A DNA stretch of 33,537 nt from Sphingopyxis sp. (GTDB taxonomy: Bacteria > Pseudomonadota > Alphaproteobacteria > Sphingomonadales > Sphingomonadaceae), in NCBI GenBank assembly GCA_013821905.1, contig PNJO01000012.1:1-33537 (forward strand), in the 5' to 3' direction. A program made the translations under genes and the position numbers. The notes beneath the pieces were generated by a model. That model was not told the DNA's origin. It ran no database searches and saw nothing but the letters and a program-made list of their open reading frames with translations. Position 1 is the first letter of the stretch. Every line of letters starts with the position of its first letter. Below, in pieces: positions 1-11,492 of the stretch.

Positions 1-7
1 CTGAGCC

Positions 8-424
8 TCAGTCGTCGTCGAGCAGTGCCAGCTTGACGCGCGCGGTGCCGCTGCGGTGCATGCCGATTTCGCGTGCCGCGGCGTGGCTGACGTCGATCAC
101 GCGGCCGCGCGAAAAGGGGCCGCGGTCGTTGATGCGCACGATCACGCTGTCGCCGTTCGCGATATTGGTGACGCGCACCTTGCTGCCGAAGGGCAGGGTG
201 CGGTGCGCCGCGGTGAGCTGCGACGGGTCGAAGCGTTCGCCGCTCGCGGTGCGGTTGCCGGCGAGTTCGTTGCCGTAATAGCTCGCCATCCCGCCGTCGA
301 TTTCGGTTTCGGAATCGGGTTGCTGAACGATCTCGGCGACCGGATTGTCGATGACTTCGACTTCCTGCGCGGTGGCCGAGGCCGTGAGCAGAAGCGGAAG
401 CAGCATGGCTGAAAAGGCCCGCAT
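8..424 (-). CDS. rlpA: RlpA-like septal ring lytic transglycosylase / double-psi beta-barrel protein
   Basis: Signal peptide MRAFSAMLLPLLLTASATA; DPBB motif GMASYYGNELAGNRTASGERFDPSQLTAAHRTLPFGSKVRVTN...INDRGPF.RGRVIDVSHAAA. Start chosen at internal ATG 424; the track's 454 start is also possible. Confidence 0.88.
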   Translation of the reverse strand: MRAFSAMLLPLLLTASATAQEVEVIDNPVAEIVQQPDSETEIDGGMASYYGNELAGNRTASGERFDPSQLTAAHRTLPFGSKVRVTNIANGDSVIVRINDRGPFSRGRVIDVSHAAAREIGMHRSGTARVKLALLDDD

Positions 425-524
425 GACATCATCCCCTTTCGGTGGAGGCGCCAAGAGCAGCGGCGGCCCGCCGAAGCAAGCCGCCGCGCGTTAAACGGAA
501 CCCTATTTGCGGCCGAACGTGCGT

Positions 525-3164
<2,640 letters not shown>

Positions 3165-3178
3165 CTAGTTTCGGGCGC

Positions 3179-3601
3179 ATGAAACAGAGTCTCCCGATGC
3201 TTCTCGCCCTCTCGCTCGCGGCCTGCAGCCAGCCCGCGCCCCCCGCCGACAATGCGCCTGCGGTCGCGGGCGAGCCGCTGGCGACGCGCGCGGTGATGAT
3301 CGGCACCGAGGGGCCGAGTCTGCCCGCCTGTTCGAGCATCAGCCGCGTCAAGGACGGCGGCACCGACGTCTATTGGGCGCCGGACGAAACGCGCGCGGTC
3401 AAGGCGAAGCTTGCCGGCGGCGCCAATGTGTCGCTGTGCGAGGCGACCGACGGCGATGCCTGGTTCGGCGTCGTCTTCGCGGCCCCCGGCACCGATGCCG
3501 ACATGTGCGGCGTCGGCAAGTCGGTGCCCAATGCCCGCGAATATCAGGGGCCGTGCCGCTGGGGCTGGATCCGGGGCGGAACGGTGCGGCTCGGGGCGTA
3601 A
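3179..3601 (+). CDS. Putative small lipoprotein of unknown function
   Basis: ATG at 3179; MKQSLPMLLALSLAAC lipobox-like signal; coherent reading frame on + strand between gyrB and a hairpin. Confidence 0.65.
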   Translation: MKQSLPMLLALSLAACSQPAPPADNAPAVAGEPLATRAVMIGTEGPSLPACSSISRVKDGGTDVYWAPDETRAVKAKLAGGANVSLCEATDGDAWFGVVFAAPGTDADMCGVGKSVPNAREYQGPCRWGWIRGGTVRLGA

Positions 3602-3661
3602 GGCCTCAAAAGTCCCGCGACGGCATATCCGATTGATGCGCCTTGCGGCCTCGCGACAGGC

Positions 3662-3718
3662 TTAAGGCGACAAAGGCTACGGTCGTGCGCGCCGAAACTG
3701 TCGCCTTTGTCGTTTTAA
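3662..3718 (+). terminator. Hairpin, possible terminator for the 3179-3601 gene
   Basis: TTAAGGCGACAAAGGC (3662-3677) pairs with GCCTTTGTCGTTTTAA (3703-3718), 16 bp including two G-U wobbles; T-run in the 3' arm. Confidence 0.4.
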
Positions 3719-3888
3719 GGGGCTTGCGGGACATGGCCGGTGCGCCGGGCAGGATCGACGATTCAAAGAGCGAACGCGCAGGCTGGCATCGCCGGATAAT
3801 ATAGGAAAGCGCTGTTTTCCCCTGTCGCCCCGGATTGGGGTGGCGAATGACGGGAGTCGACCGGAAGGAGCCGGTAGCGGCCGTTGGC

Positions 3889-3963
3889 GATCCCCGGCGA
3901 AAGCCGGGGCCCATGAAGGAAAGGCCGTGTTCGCCATCTGGGCCCCGGCTTTCGCCGGGGATC
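3889..3963. repeat. 25-bp perfect inverted repeat (REP/BIME-like palindromic element)
   Basis: GATCCCCGGCGAAAGCCGGGGCCCA (3889-3913) versus TGGGCCCCGGCTTTCGCCGGGGATC (3939-3963); each arm contains its own hairpin CCCCGGC-GAAA-GCCGGGG. Confidence 0.85.
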
Positions 3964-3999
3964 AGGGAAGGACAGCTAACGACCGGTTCGGACCTCCTT

Positions 4000-4025
4000 C
4001 TCCCCTCCCGCTTGCGAGAGGGGAG
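4000..4025. repeat. Short palindromic hairpin
   Basis: CTCCCCTC...GAGGGGAG (8-bp stem) in the same convergent intergenic region. Confidence 0.5.
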
Positions 4026-4076
4026 ATCAGCGCGTCAATGCAACATTCCCTCACCATCCCAGAACCGACACCCCGG

Positions 4077-4583
4077 CTATCGGCAATCCTCGATCACCCG
4101 TCCGATCTCGGACTGCACCGGCAGTGTCAGGCCGGCGCCATCCGGGCTTTCGAGCGCGAAGCGGCCGCGGCTGAAGGCGATGCGGTCGAGCCGCGGGTCG
4201 CGCGCGGGCAGGCTTGCGCTGCCGCCCTCGAAGCGGATCCGGTCGGTACCCGCGCTCGTGCGCAGGCTGACGTCGCCCGCCAGCGTCGAGGTCAGGCGGA
4301 TCGATCCGCCGCTGCACGCCATGCTGAGCAGCGGGCTGCCGCTTCCCGTCGGGACGAAGGCTGCAGTGCGGCTTCCGGCATCGAAGCGCCACGCGCCATT
4401 GTTCAACGCGCGGTCCTCCCACGACCCGACGGGTGTCGGGGTCGGAGCGGGCGCCGGTGCGGGGGCGGGCGTCACCGGCGGCGGCGGCGGCGCCTCGGGG
4501 GTCGGGATCGCCGAGCAGCCCGCGACGAGCATCATCAACGGCGCCGCCATCGCATGGCGGAACCCGGCTTTCCTGCGGCGCAT
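4077..4583 (-). CDS. Putative lipoprotein with Pro/Ala-rich linker
   Basis: MRRRKAGFRHAMAAPLMMLVAGC lipobox followed by PEAPPPPPVTPAPAPAPAPTPTP linker and a globular C-terminal domain. Confidence 0.65.
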   Translation of the reverse strand: MRRRKAGFRHAMAAPLMMLVAGCSAIPTPEAPPPPPVTPAPAPAPAPTPTPVGSWEDRALNNGAWRFDAGSRTAAFVPTGSGSPLLSMACSGGSIRLTSTLAGDVSLRTSAGTDRIRFEGGSASLPARDPRLDRIAFSRGRFALESPDGAGLTLPVQSEIGRVIEDCR

Positions 4584-4602
4584 CACCGAAATTCCCGTCA
4601 AA

Positions 4603-5289
4603 CTAAAACCCTCGCCAATCAATCACTTCATCGAGGCCAACGCGCGGCACCGGCCAGAGGTTCACCGGTGCCTCCGTATCGGCATGGCCTATCGCAAGCC
4701 CGGTGAACAAAATCTGGTCGTCGCCGAGCGCGAGCGTGCGGCGGACCGTCGCGCCATACATAGCCCAGCATTCCTGCGGACAGCTGGCGAGGCCGTGCTC
4801 GACGAGCAGCAACATGACCGACTGGAGCCACATGCCCATGTCCGACCATTGCGGCGGCCCCATGATGCGCGAGCAGTGCAGGAAAAGCATCACCGGTGCG
4901 CCGAAACCCCGATAATTGTCCATGAACCGAGCGAGCCGGCCCGCCTTGTCCTCGCGGGGAATGCCCAGCGATGCGTAAAGCGCCTCGCCGACGCCGAAGC
5001 GGCGGTCGGTCCACGGCGCGGTCAGCGCCTTCGGATAGATGTCATATTCGGGTTCCTGCCCGTCGCGCCCCATCGCGATCCGCGCCGCGACCGCGTCCTT
5101 GACCGCCTGCCAGGGCTCGCCGGTCAGCACCGTCGCCTGCCAGGGCTGGAGATTGCCGCCCGACGGCGCGCGCTGCGCCGCCGCGAAAATTGCCCCGAGC
5201 GTTTCGGGATCGACCGGCCGGTCGGTGAACGCGCGCACCGAACGGCGCGCGTGGAGCGCTTCGGTCACGCTCATCTCAGTCGCTGGCAT
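4603..5289 (-). CDS. Nitroreductase family protein
   Basis: RRSVRAFTDRPVDPETLGAIFAAAQRAPSGGNLQPW N-terminus typical of nitroreductases. Confidence 0.9.
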   Translation of the reverse strand: MPATEMSVTEALHARRSVRAFTDRPVDPETLGAIFAAAQRAPSGGNLQPWQATVLTGEPWQAVKDAVAARIAMGRDGQEPEYDIYPKALTAPWTDRRFGVGEALYASLGIPREDKAGRLARFMDNYRGFGAPVMLFLHCSRIMGPPQWSDMGMWLQSVMLLLVEHGLASCPQECWAMYGATVRRTLALGDDQILFTGLAIGHADTEAPVNLWPVPRVGLDEVIDWRGF

Positions 5290-6145
5290 TTTTGTCCTCC
5301 CGCCGCTTACCGAACAGCAATTTGCGTTCGAGCCGGGCTTTCAGCTGGCGGTAATAGGAAAGCAGGAAGACGTCATCCTCCTCGGCGATCGGCCGCCCGA
5401 TCTTGGCGCGGATCGCATCGGCGACCTCGCGCATCGCGCGCGGGTCCTTGCCGCGCAGCACGCGTTCGAGTTCCTGCAGCTCGAAAATGCCATAGACCGC
5501 AAGCTCCTCTTCGCTGAAGCGCATCGCGTCGCCGGCGCCGTCGGTCGCGATGTCGGCATCGAGCTTGGCGCGTTCGGCCATCACCACCCAGGTGCCCGCG
5601 ATCAGGTCGCCCATCCGCATCCGGTCGCGGTTGAACAGCAGGAAGAGGCTGAGCGTCAGCGACCAGACTACGCCCGCGACCGCCGTCCACGCCGACACCA
5701 TCTCCTCGGCCGCGCCGACGCCGAGCATCATCAGCGGCAGGAACAGTTCGAGCTCGCGGATCAGGTTGCGCGCGACGACCGCGTCGGCCGTCAGGCGCCC
5801 GCCGTCGCGCGCGACGACGCGGATGCCCATCATGCGCTTGCCCGGCGTCGCGGCGCGCGAGCCGAGCTCGAAGCCGATGAACCAGAAGGTGCGCAGCACG
5901 AAGGCGCCGAGCAGCCAGATGCTCACCGCGATGTCGGACTGCGTCGCGATCCCGCCCCAGGCGACAAGCAGCGAAAAGAGGAGCAGCGACAGCATGATGA
6001 GCGTGAGGTCGAGCACCAGCGCACCGAAGCGCAGCCCCGAACTCGCGATCTTGAGTTCGAGATCGACGCCCTCGGGCGTGATGAACTGCCGCGTCTTCTT
6101 CTTGCGGTCGGCGCGAATCCGGGCGTTGGTCGCGGCGGCGGTCAT
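5276..6145 (-). CDS. RDD family membrane protein
   Basis: MTAAATNARIRADRKKKTRQFITPEGVDLELKIASSGLRFGALVLDL...; several TM segments; GSRAATPGKRMMGIRVV...GRLTADAVVARNLIREL is typical of RDD proteins. Start at 6145 gives an ATGA overlap with the upstream gene. Confidence 0.85.
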   Translation of the reverse strand: MTAAATNARIRADRKKKTRQFITPEGVDLELKIASSGLRFGALVLDLTLIMLSLLLFSLLVAWGGIATQSDIAVSIWLLGAFVLRTFWFIGFELGSRAATPGKRMMGIRVVARDGGRLTADAVVARNLIRELELFLPLMMLGVGAAEEMVSAWTAVAGVVWSLTLSLFLLFNRDRMRMGDLIAGTWVVMAERAKLDADIATDGAGDAMRFSEEELAVYGIFELQELERVLRGKDPRAMREVADAIRAKIGRPIAEEDDVFLLSYYRQLKARLERKLLFGKRREDKNASD

Positions 6146-7182
6146 GTCACGTCCTGCCGGCGCGGGACGTAATAATAGGCGAGCCAGAAGGCCAGCATCA
6201 GCGTGCCGATGCCATAGCGCAGCATCGTGTCGGTGATCAGCTGGCGCCCGAATCCTTCGAGCAGCCCGGCGACGAGCAGCATCAGGATCACCCCGACCAT
6301 CACCTTGCCCGCGGTGCGCCCCGCCTCCGACGCCGCCTGCAATCGCCCGCGCGCGCCGGGGAACACCACCGCGGTGCCGATGCGCAGCCCCGCGGCGCCC
6401 GACAGCGCGGCGGCGAACAGCTCGGTCGTGCCGTGGATGAACAGCCAGCCGCCGAAATCGAAGCCCAGTCCCTTGCCCGCGAACACCGCCAGCATCGCGC
6501 CGAGCCCGATGCCCTGATAATATTCGAGCATCATCGTCGGCACGCCGAAGGCGAAGCCCAATGCAAAGGACAGGATCGACACCTGGCTGTTGTGCGTGAA
6601 CAAATAGGTCGCAAAGACGTGCAGCCCGCTTTCGGCATCGTCGTCGGCTTCCTTGCCGTGGCCCAGTGTCGATTGCAGATATTCGGCGGTCGCGCGCGGA
6701 TCGCGCCCGCCCGACATCTCTTCGGGCACGAAGTTGAAATACCATTCGGGGTTGTTCGCGACGAGCGAATAGCTCGTGAGCGCGCCCAATATGATGATCA
6801 GCGCGATGACGATCGTCTCTTTCCACACCGCGCGCACCGCGGCAGGCCAGTCGTAGAGGAAGAAACGGCGGAGGCGGTTGAGCCGCGATTCGCGCACGCC
6901 ATAGACGAGGAAATAGCCGCGGATCGACAGCGCCTCGAGATGGCCGAGCAGCGCCTTGTCGAGGCTGGTCGCGCGCGCGATCGACAGCGACGACAGGGTC
7001 GCGCGATAGAGCAGGGGGAGCTGCAGCAGCTCGTCGCTGGTCAGGGCCTTCGCGCCCTTTTTCTCGAGCTTGGTGAGCAGCAGGTCGAAGGCGATCCAGT
7101 CGGCCTCGCGCTCGGCGCGGAAGCGGCTGGTCGAAAAGCTCGGCGCATCGACGGCGCGGGCGGGGGTCATCGGCGGGATCAC
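6142..7182 (-). CDS. Stage II sporulation protein M (SpoIIM/DUF95) family membrane protein
   Basis: FSTSRFRAEREADWIAFDLLLTKLEKKGAKALTSDELLQLPLLYRATLSSLSIAR; C-terminal TM domain with GIGLGAMLAVF..., HGTTELFA. Confidence 0.88.
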   Translation of the reverse strand: MIPPMTPARAVDAPSFSTSRFRAEREADWIAFDLLLTKLEKKGAKALTSDELLQLPLLYRATLSSLSIARATSLDKALLGHLEALSIRGYFLVYGVRESRLNRLRRFFLYDWPAAVRAVWKETIVIALIIILGALTSYSLVANNPEWYFNFVPEEMSGGRDPRATAEYLQSTLGHGKEADDDAESGLHVFATYLFTHNSQVSILSFALGFAFGVPTMMLEYYQGIGLGAMLAVFAGKGLGFDFGGWLFIHGTTELFAAALSGAAGLRIGTAVVFPGARGRLQAASEAGRTAGKVMVGVILMLLVAGLLEGFGRQLITDTMLRYGIGTLMLAFWLAYYYVPRRQDVT

Positions 7183-8498
7183 AGGCTGCCCGCCCTCTTG
7201 ATGCCCAGATAGGCCTCGACTGCGCTCGCACCCATCGCGTCGGCGGGCACCTCGATCACGTCGGCGCCGAGACGCTGGAGCCGCGCGATCACCAGCTGGC
7301 GGTCGCGCAGCATCGCCGCCGCGACGTTCGAGCGTGTCACGTCGGCACCCGTTTCGGGCCGCCGCCTCTCCTCGCTCTCGACCTCCTCGTCCTTGATGAC
7401 GACGAACAGCAGCCGGTGTTTCTTCACCAGCCGCCCGGCGGCGCGGATCATCAGGTCGGCGCTCGTCGCGTCGGTGAATTCGGTGAACAGGATGATCAGC
7501 GAGCGGCGGTTGAGCTGCGCGCTCAGCGTCGTCAGCGCGAGGGTGAAATTGCTCTCGACATGCGCATAGTCGATCAGGCTCGCCGCGCGCTGCAGCGCCG
7601 GGAAATCCTGCGTGTGCATATAGGCGGGAGTCAGGGTGTGCGGTTTCGCGGCAAAGGAAAAGAGGCTGACCCGGTCGTTCATCTTCAGCCCGACATAGGC
7701 GAGCAGCAGCGCCGCCGACACCGCGCGGTCGACGCGCGGCATGCCGCCGACGGGCTCGGCCATCGTCCGCCCGCTGTCGATCGCCAGCACGACGCGATTG
7801 TCGCGTTCGACGCGATATTCCTTGGCGAGCAGTTTGACGTGCCGCGCCGACGCGTTCCAGTCGATCGCGCGCCGGTCCATTCCCGGCTGATATTCGGCGA
7901 GCGCCTCATATTCGCTGCCCTCGCCGCGCAGGCGTTGCTGACGCAGACCGAACCAGCTGTTGCGCTGGAACAGGCGGCTGCCCTCTTCGGTCACCGCGCG
8001 CAGGCTCGGCACGACGCTGATCGCGCCGTCGATCGGAAAGCGGCGCTGTTTCCAGACGAGCCCGAGCGGTCCCGCCCAGCGGATCCACAGTGCCTCGATC
8101 AGCGCCTGTCCGCGGCGCGAGGCGGTCAGCGACAGGGTGCGCGCGATGGCCGGCCTGTCGCCGCCCACCGAACGCATGTCGGCCGCGAGCCGCCCGCCGC
8201 GCGCGAGCCGGTCGTCGAGCGCGAGCGCGAGCTCGGCGCGCGCCGGCACCGCGGGCCCGCGCGCCGCGAGCGACAGGTCGAACGCCTCGCCGACGCCGAC
8301 CTGATGCGGGAAATGCGCGTCGAGCGCGAGGTGGCGCGGATGCGCGCCGGCGACCGCATCGAGAAAGAGGCACAGCGCGATCACCACGATCCAGCCGGGC
8401 GCGACCAGCCACAGTTCGGGCCGCACGAGCCCGAGCGCGAGCGCCATCGGGGCGCCCGCGAGCAGCAGATAGATCGCGCGGCGGGTCGGATAGATCAA
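7179..8498 (-). CDS. DUF58 domain-containing protein
   Basis: [44 protein letters not shown] is the DUF58 signature with vWA-like DSGRTM. Likely TTG start at 8498 overlapping the MoxR stop (TTGA). Confidence 0.9.
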   Translation of the reverse strand: MIYPTRRAIYLLLAGAPMALALGLVRPELWLVAPGWIVVIALCLFLDAVAGAHPRHLALDAHFPHQVGVGEAFDLSLAARGPAVPARAELALALDDRLARGGRLAADMRSVGGDRPAIARTLSLTASRRGQALIEALWIRWAGPLGLVWKQRRFPIDGAISVVPSLRAVTEEGSRLFQRNSWFGLRQQRLRGEGSEYEALAEYQPGMDRRAIDWNASARHVKLLAKEYRVERDNRVVLAIDSGRTMAEPVGGMPRVDRAVSAALLLAYVGLKMNDRVSLFSFAAKPHTLTPAYMHTQDFPALQRAASLIDYAHVESNFTLALTTLSAQLNRRSLIILFTEFTDATSADLMIRAAGRLVKKHRLLFVVIKDEEVESEERRRPETGADVTRSNVAAAMLRDRQLVIARLQRLGADVIEVPADAMGASAVEAYLGIKRAGSL

Positions 8499-9460
8499 CG
8501 CGGCACCTCTTCGCGTTCGAGCAGCGCGGCGACGATCTGTTCGACGTTCCGGCCCTCGATCTCGGCGGCCGCCGACAGGATGACGCGGTGGCGCAGCACG
8601 CCGCCGGCGAGCCGCTGGATGTCGTCGGGGATGACATAGTCGCGCCCGTCGAGCGCCGCCGCCGCGCAGGCCGCGCGCGCGAGCAATGTCGCGGCGCGTG
8701 GGGACGCGCCGCATTCGAGGTCGGCGCTCTCGCGCGTCGCGCGGACGAGGCGGACGATATAGTCGACGATCTCCTCGGCGAGCCGCACCGTCCCGATCGT
8801 GTCGATCGCTTCGCCGATCGCCTTCGCATCGGCGACCTGCGTCACCCCGAAATCGCCGACCGCGGGGCTCTTGAAGCGGCCGCCATGGTCGGCGACGACG
8901 CGCCGTTCCTGTTCGGCGTCGGGATAATCGACGACCAGCTTGAACAGGAAGCGGTCGAGCTGCGCTTCGGGGAGCGGATAGACGCCCTGCTGTTCGATCG
9001 GGTTTTGCGTCGCGATGACGGTGAAGCGCGGGCTCATCACATGCGCCTCGCCGTTGATCGTCACGCGCCGTTCCTGCATCGCCTCGAGCAACGCGGCCTG
9101 CGTCTTGGGCGGGGTGCGGTTGATTTCGTCGGCGAGCAGCAGTTCGGTGAAGATCGGCCCCTTGGTGAGGGTGAAGCTCGACGTCTGGAAGTTGAACAGG
9201 TTCGACCCCAAAATGTCGCCGGGCATCAGGTCGGGGGTGAACTGGATGCGCCCGAATTCGAGCCCCGAAGCGCGTGCGAAGGCCTGTGCGAGCAGCGTCT
9301 TCGCGGTTCCCGGCGGGCCTTCGAGCAGTACATGGCCGCCCGCGAGCAGCGCGATCGTCACCATCCGCGTCAGGTCGGCCTGGCCGAACACGGCCTTGGC
9401 GACCTCGCCCTCGATCGCGGCGCCGAGCGCCTGAACGCTCGCGGTTGCATTAGCTGTCAC
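8495..9460 (-). CDS. MoxR-family AAA+ ATPase
   Basis: Walker [27 protein letters not shown], Walker [22 protein letters not shown], sensor [25 protein letters not shown] start ([13 protein letters not shown]) at 9460. Confidence 0.95.
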   Translation of the reverse strand: MTANATASVQALGAAIEGEVAKAVFGQADLTRMVTIALLAGGHVLLEGPPGTAKTLLAQAFARASGLEFGRIQFTPDLMPGDILGSNLFNFQTSSFTLTKGPIFTELLLADEINRTPPKTQAALLEAMQERRVTINGEAHVMSPRFTVIATQNPIEQQGVYPLPEAQLDRFLFKLVVDYPDAEQERRVVADHGGRFKSPAVGDFGVTQVADAKAIGEAIDTIGTVRLAEEIVDYIVRLVRATRESADLECGASPRAATLLARAACAAAALDGRDYVIPDDIQRLAGGVLRHRVILSAAAEIEGRNVEQIVAALLEREEVPR

Positions 9461-10685
9461 GCAATAGATCCTTCCTGATGTCGTGCAGCGCCTGTGCGTC
9501 TGCAAGGAATTCATGGGTGTTGCGGGCGAGCGGCAGGCGCCGCGCGATCGCCGAGAACAGGTCGCTGCCGCGCGGCAGATGCCTGTCGATCCACGCGTCG
9601 GTTTCGGCAGCATCGAGCCCCGCGGGCGCATGCAGCCGCCGCGCAATCGCGCTGCGCTGGCTGTGGACATAGGCGTCGGCGCCGTCGAGCTCGCGGCGCG
9701 CCTGCTTGATCAGGTCGGCGCTGTTGGCGATCAGCGCTTCCTTCGACACGGGCATCGCGCGTTCGGGACGGAGCGCCGGGCCAAAGCGCGCCCACGCCTG
9801 CCACAGCGCGAGCAGCCCCGCCGCGATCAGGCACAGGGTGATGCCGATGAACGGCGGCACGAAAGCGAAGCGGAGCAGCGAGCGCTGGCTGCCGAAGCCG
9901 TTCAGCGTCAGGTCGAAGGCGATGCCGTCGGCCGCGCTGTCCTCGGCGACCGCATCGATCAGAAAGGCCGCCGAGCGCGCCTTGTCGCGCGAGGCAAAGG
10001 CGAGGTTGTTGATGAGATCGGGGTCGGCGAGGATGTAGAGGTCCTTTTCGCGCGTGCGCGCGAGCACCGCGCCGCCCGCCGGCCCGGCGATCAGCGTTTC
10101 GAGGCCCGGCCCCTCGACCGTCTGCACATCTTCGGGCAGTTCGACCGAAAAGCGCCGCCCGGCGATCTGGACCGCGACCGCCTGTGCCTTGGCGGGCCGC
10201 GCCTTGATCTCGACCTTGCCGAACTGTTCGGTCGGCAGGATCCGGGCGGGCGGGGTGCTGGCGAATCCCGCGCTGACCCAGCCGGCCTTGACCTTCTGCC
10301 CCGGAATCCGCCCGGCGATCCATTTCGGCAGCACGACGATGGTCCGGTTCAGATTGTTCGCGGCCAGCAGCTCGGCCATCTCGGGCGTCCTGGTCCGGTG
10401 CGTCGGGGTCAGCACGAGCAGCGGGTTATAATCCTCGTAGAGAACCGGCCCCGTGCCGCGCTCCATCGTCACCGTCGCGTCGCTGCGTTCGAGCAGGTCG
10501 ACGATCCCGGCATAGCCTGGCGCCGCCTTCGACAGCGCATGGCCGCGCCCGTCGTTGCCGCTCGACAGTTGCGGCCCGAGCGCGATCAGCGCCCAGAGTG
10601 CGATGAAGGCGATGACGCCGACCACGACCACCGCGATCACCAGCCGCGGGTTGAACCCGCCCTCGCCCGTTTCCGCCTTGCTCAT
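9450..10685 (-). CDS. DUF4350 domain-containing membrane protein
   Basis: [28 protein letters not shown]-terminal [23 protein letters not shown], second TM near the C-terminus; position between DUF4129 and MoxR genes. Confidence 0.75.
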   Translation of the reverse strand: MSKAETGEGGFNPRLVIAVVVVGVIAFIALWALIALGPQLSSGNDGRGHALSKAAPGYAGIVDLLERSDATVTMERGTGPVLYEDYNPLLVLTPTHRTRTPEMAELLAANNLNRTIVVLPKWIAGRIPGQKVKAGWVSAGFASTPPARILPTEQFGKVEIKARPAKAQAVAVQIAGRRFSVELPEDVQTVEGPGLETLIAGPAGGAVLARTREKDLYILADPDLINNLAFASRDKARSAAFLIDAVAEDSAADGIAFDLTLNGFGSQRSLLRFAFVPPFIGITLCLIAAGLLALWQAWARFGPALRPERAMPVSKEALIANSADLIKQARRELDGADAYVHSQRSAIARRLHAPAGLDAAETDAWIDRHLPRGSDLFSAIARRLPLARNTHEFLADAQALHDIRKDLLRDS

Positions 10686-11368
10686 GCGCGCGCCCAATTC
10701 TTCGGCACGGTCAGCTCGGCATAGGCGCTGCGGCACTGCTGCCAAGCGTCGGCGTCGATCGAGCGGCCGCCGAACAGGCTGATCTCGACCGCGCGCGCGA
10801 TGCGGCTGAACGCCTCGCGCGCGACCGTCGGCAGGTCGCTCGCCTCGGCGAGCTCGCGCGAGGTCATCGCGGGGCGGACGAGTCCGGGGCGGCGGCCCTC
10901 GATATCCTCGACGCTGCGATAGAGCAGAAGATGCACCGCCTCGGCGAACCGCTCCTCATTGGCGAGCGTATCGGCCTCGGCGAGCAGCGCGCGGGCGGCG
11001 CCCGCCTCGGCGCGGCCGACCATATCGGCCTCGTCGATCTCCTCGCGCCGCCGCCGGAGCCGCAGATTGTCGACCCACTGCGCGAAACCCGGCACGAAAT
11101 GATAGAGGATGAACAGCAGGAGCAGCGCCGCGCCGATCCACATCAGCGGCTTGGCCGCGGGGGTCGCCCACTGGAAGAAGTTCGCGATCGCCTCGAACAG
11201 GCTTTTCAGCCATTCGGGGGTCTGCGGCGGCGGTTCGGGCGGCGGAAAGCTGGTCTGGATCCCGTTCCCCGCGATCGTCTGCGCATAGCCCGGGTCGACC
11301 AGTTCGGGATCGAGCAGCCAGCCCTGGTCGGGCGCCGCGGCCGCTGCCTGGGCGAGCCCCGTCATCAT
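10682..11368 (-). CDS. DUF4129 domain-containing protein
   Basis: Single TM, then ALLAEADTLANEERFAEAVHLLLYRSVEDIEGRRPGLVRPAMTSRELAE, characteristic of DUF4129. Confidence 0.82.
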   Translation of the reverse strand: MMTGLAQAAAAAPDQGWLLDPELVDPGYAQTIAGNGIQTSFPPPEPPPQTPEWLKSLFEAIANFFQWATPAAKPLMWIGAALLLLFILYHFVPGFAQWVDNLRLRRRREEIDEADMVGRAEAGAARALLAEADTLANEERFAEAVHLLLYRSVEDIEGRRPGLVRPAMTSRELAEASDLPTVAREAFSRIARAVEISLFGGRSIDADAWQQCRSAYAELTVPKNWARA

Positions 11369-11492
11369 GTTGAAAAACTGGCCCCGCCCGGCTGCATCAT
11401 CGACACGGGTGGTAGCGCGAGCGGGCGCGGGAAGGCAAGAGATGCTTGCGCGCCGAACGGCCCCACGATAGCGCGCGGCTGATACAGGGAGA

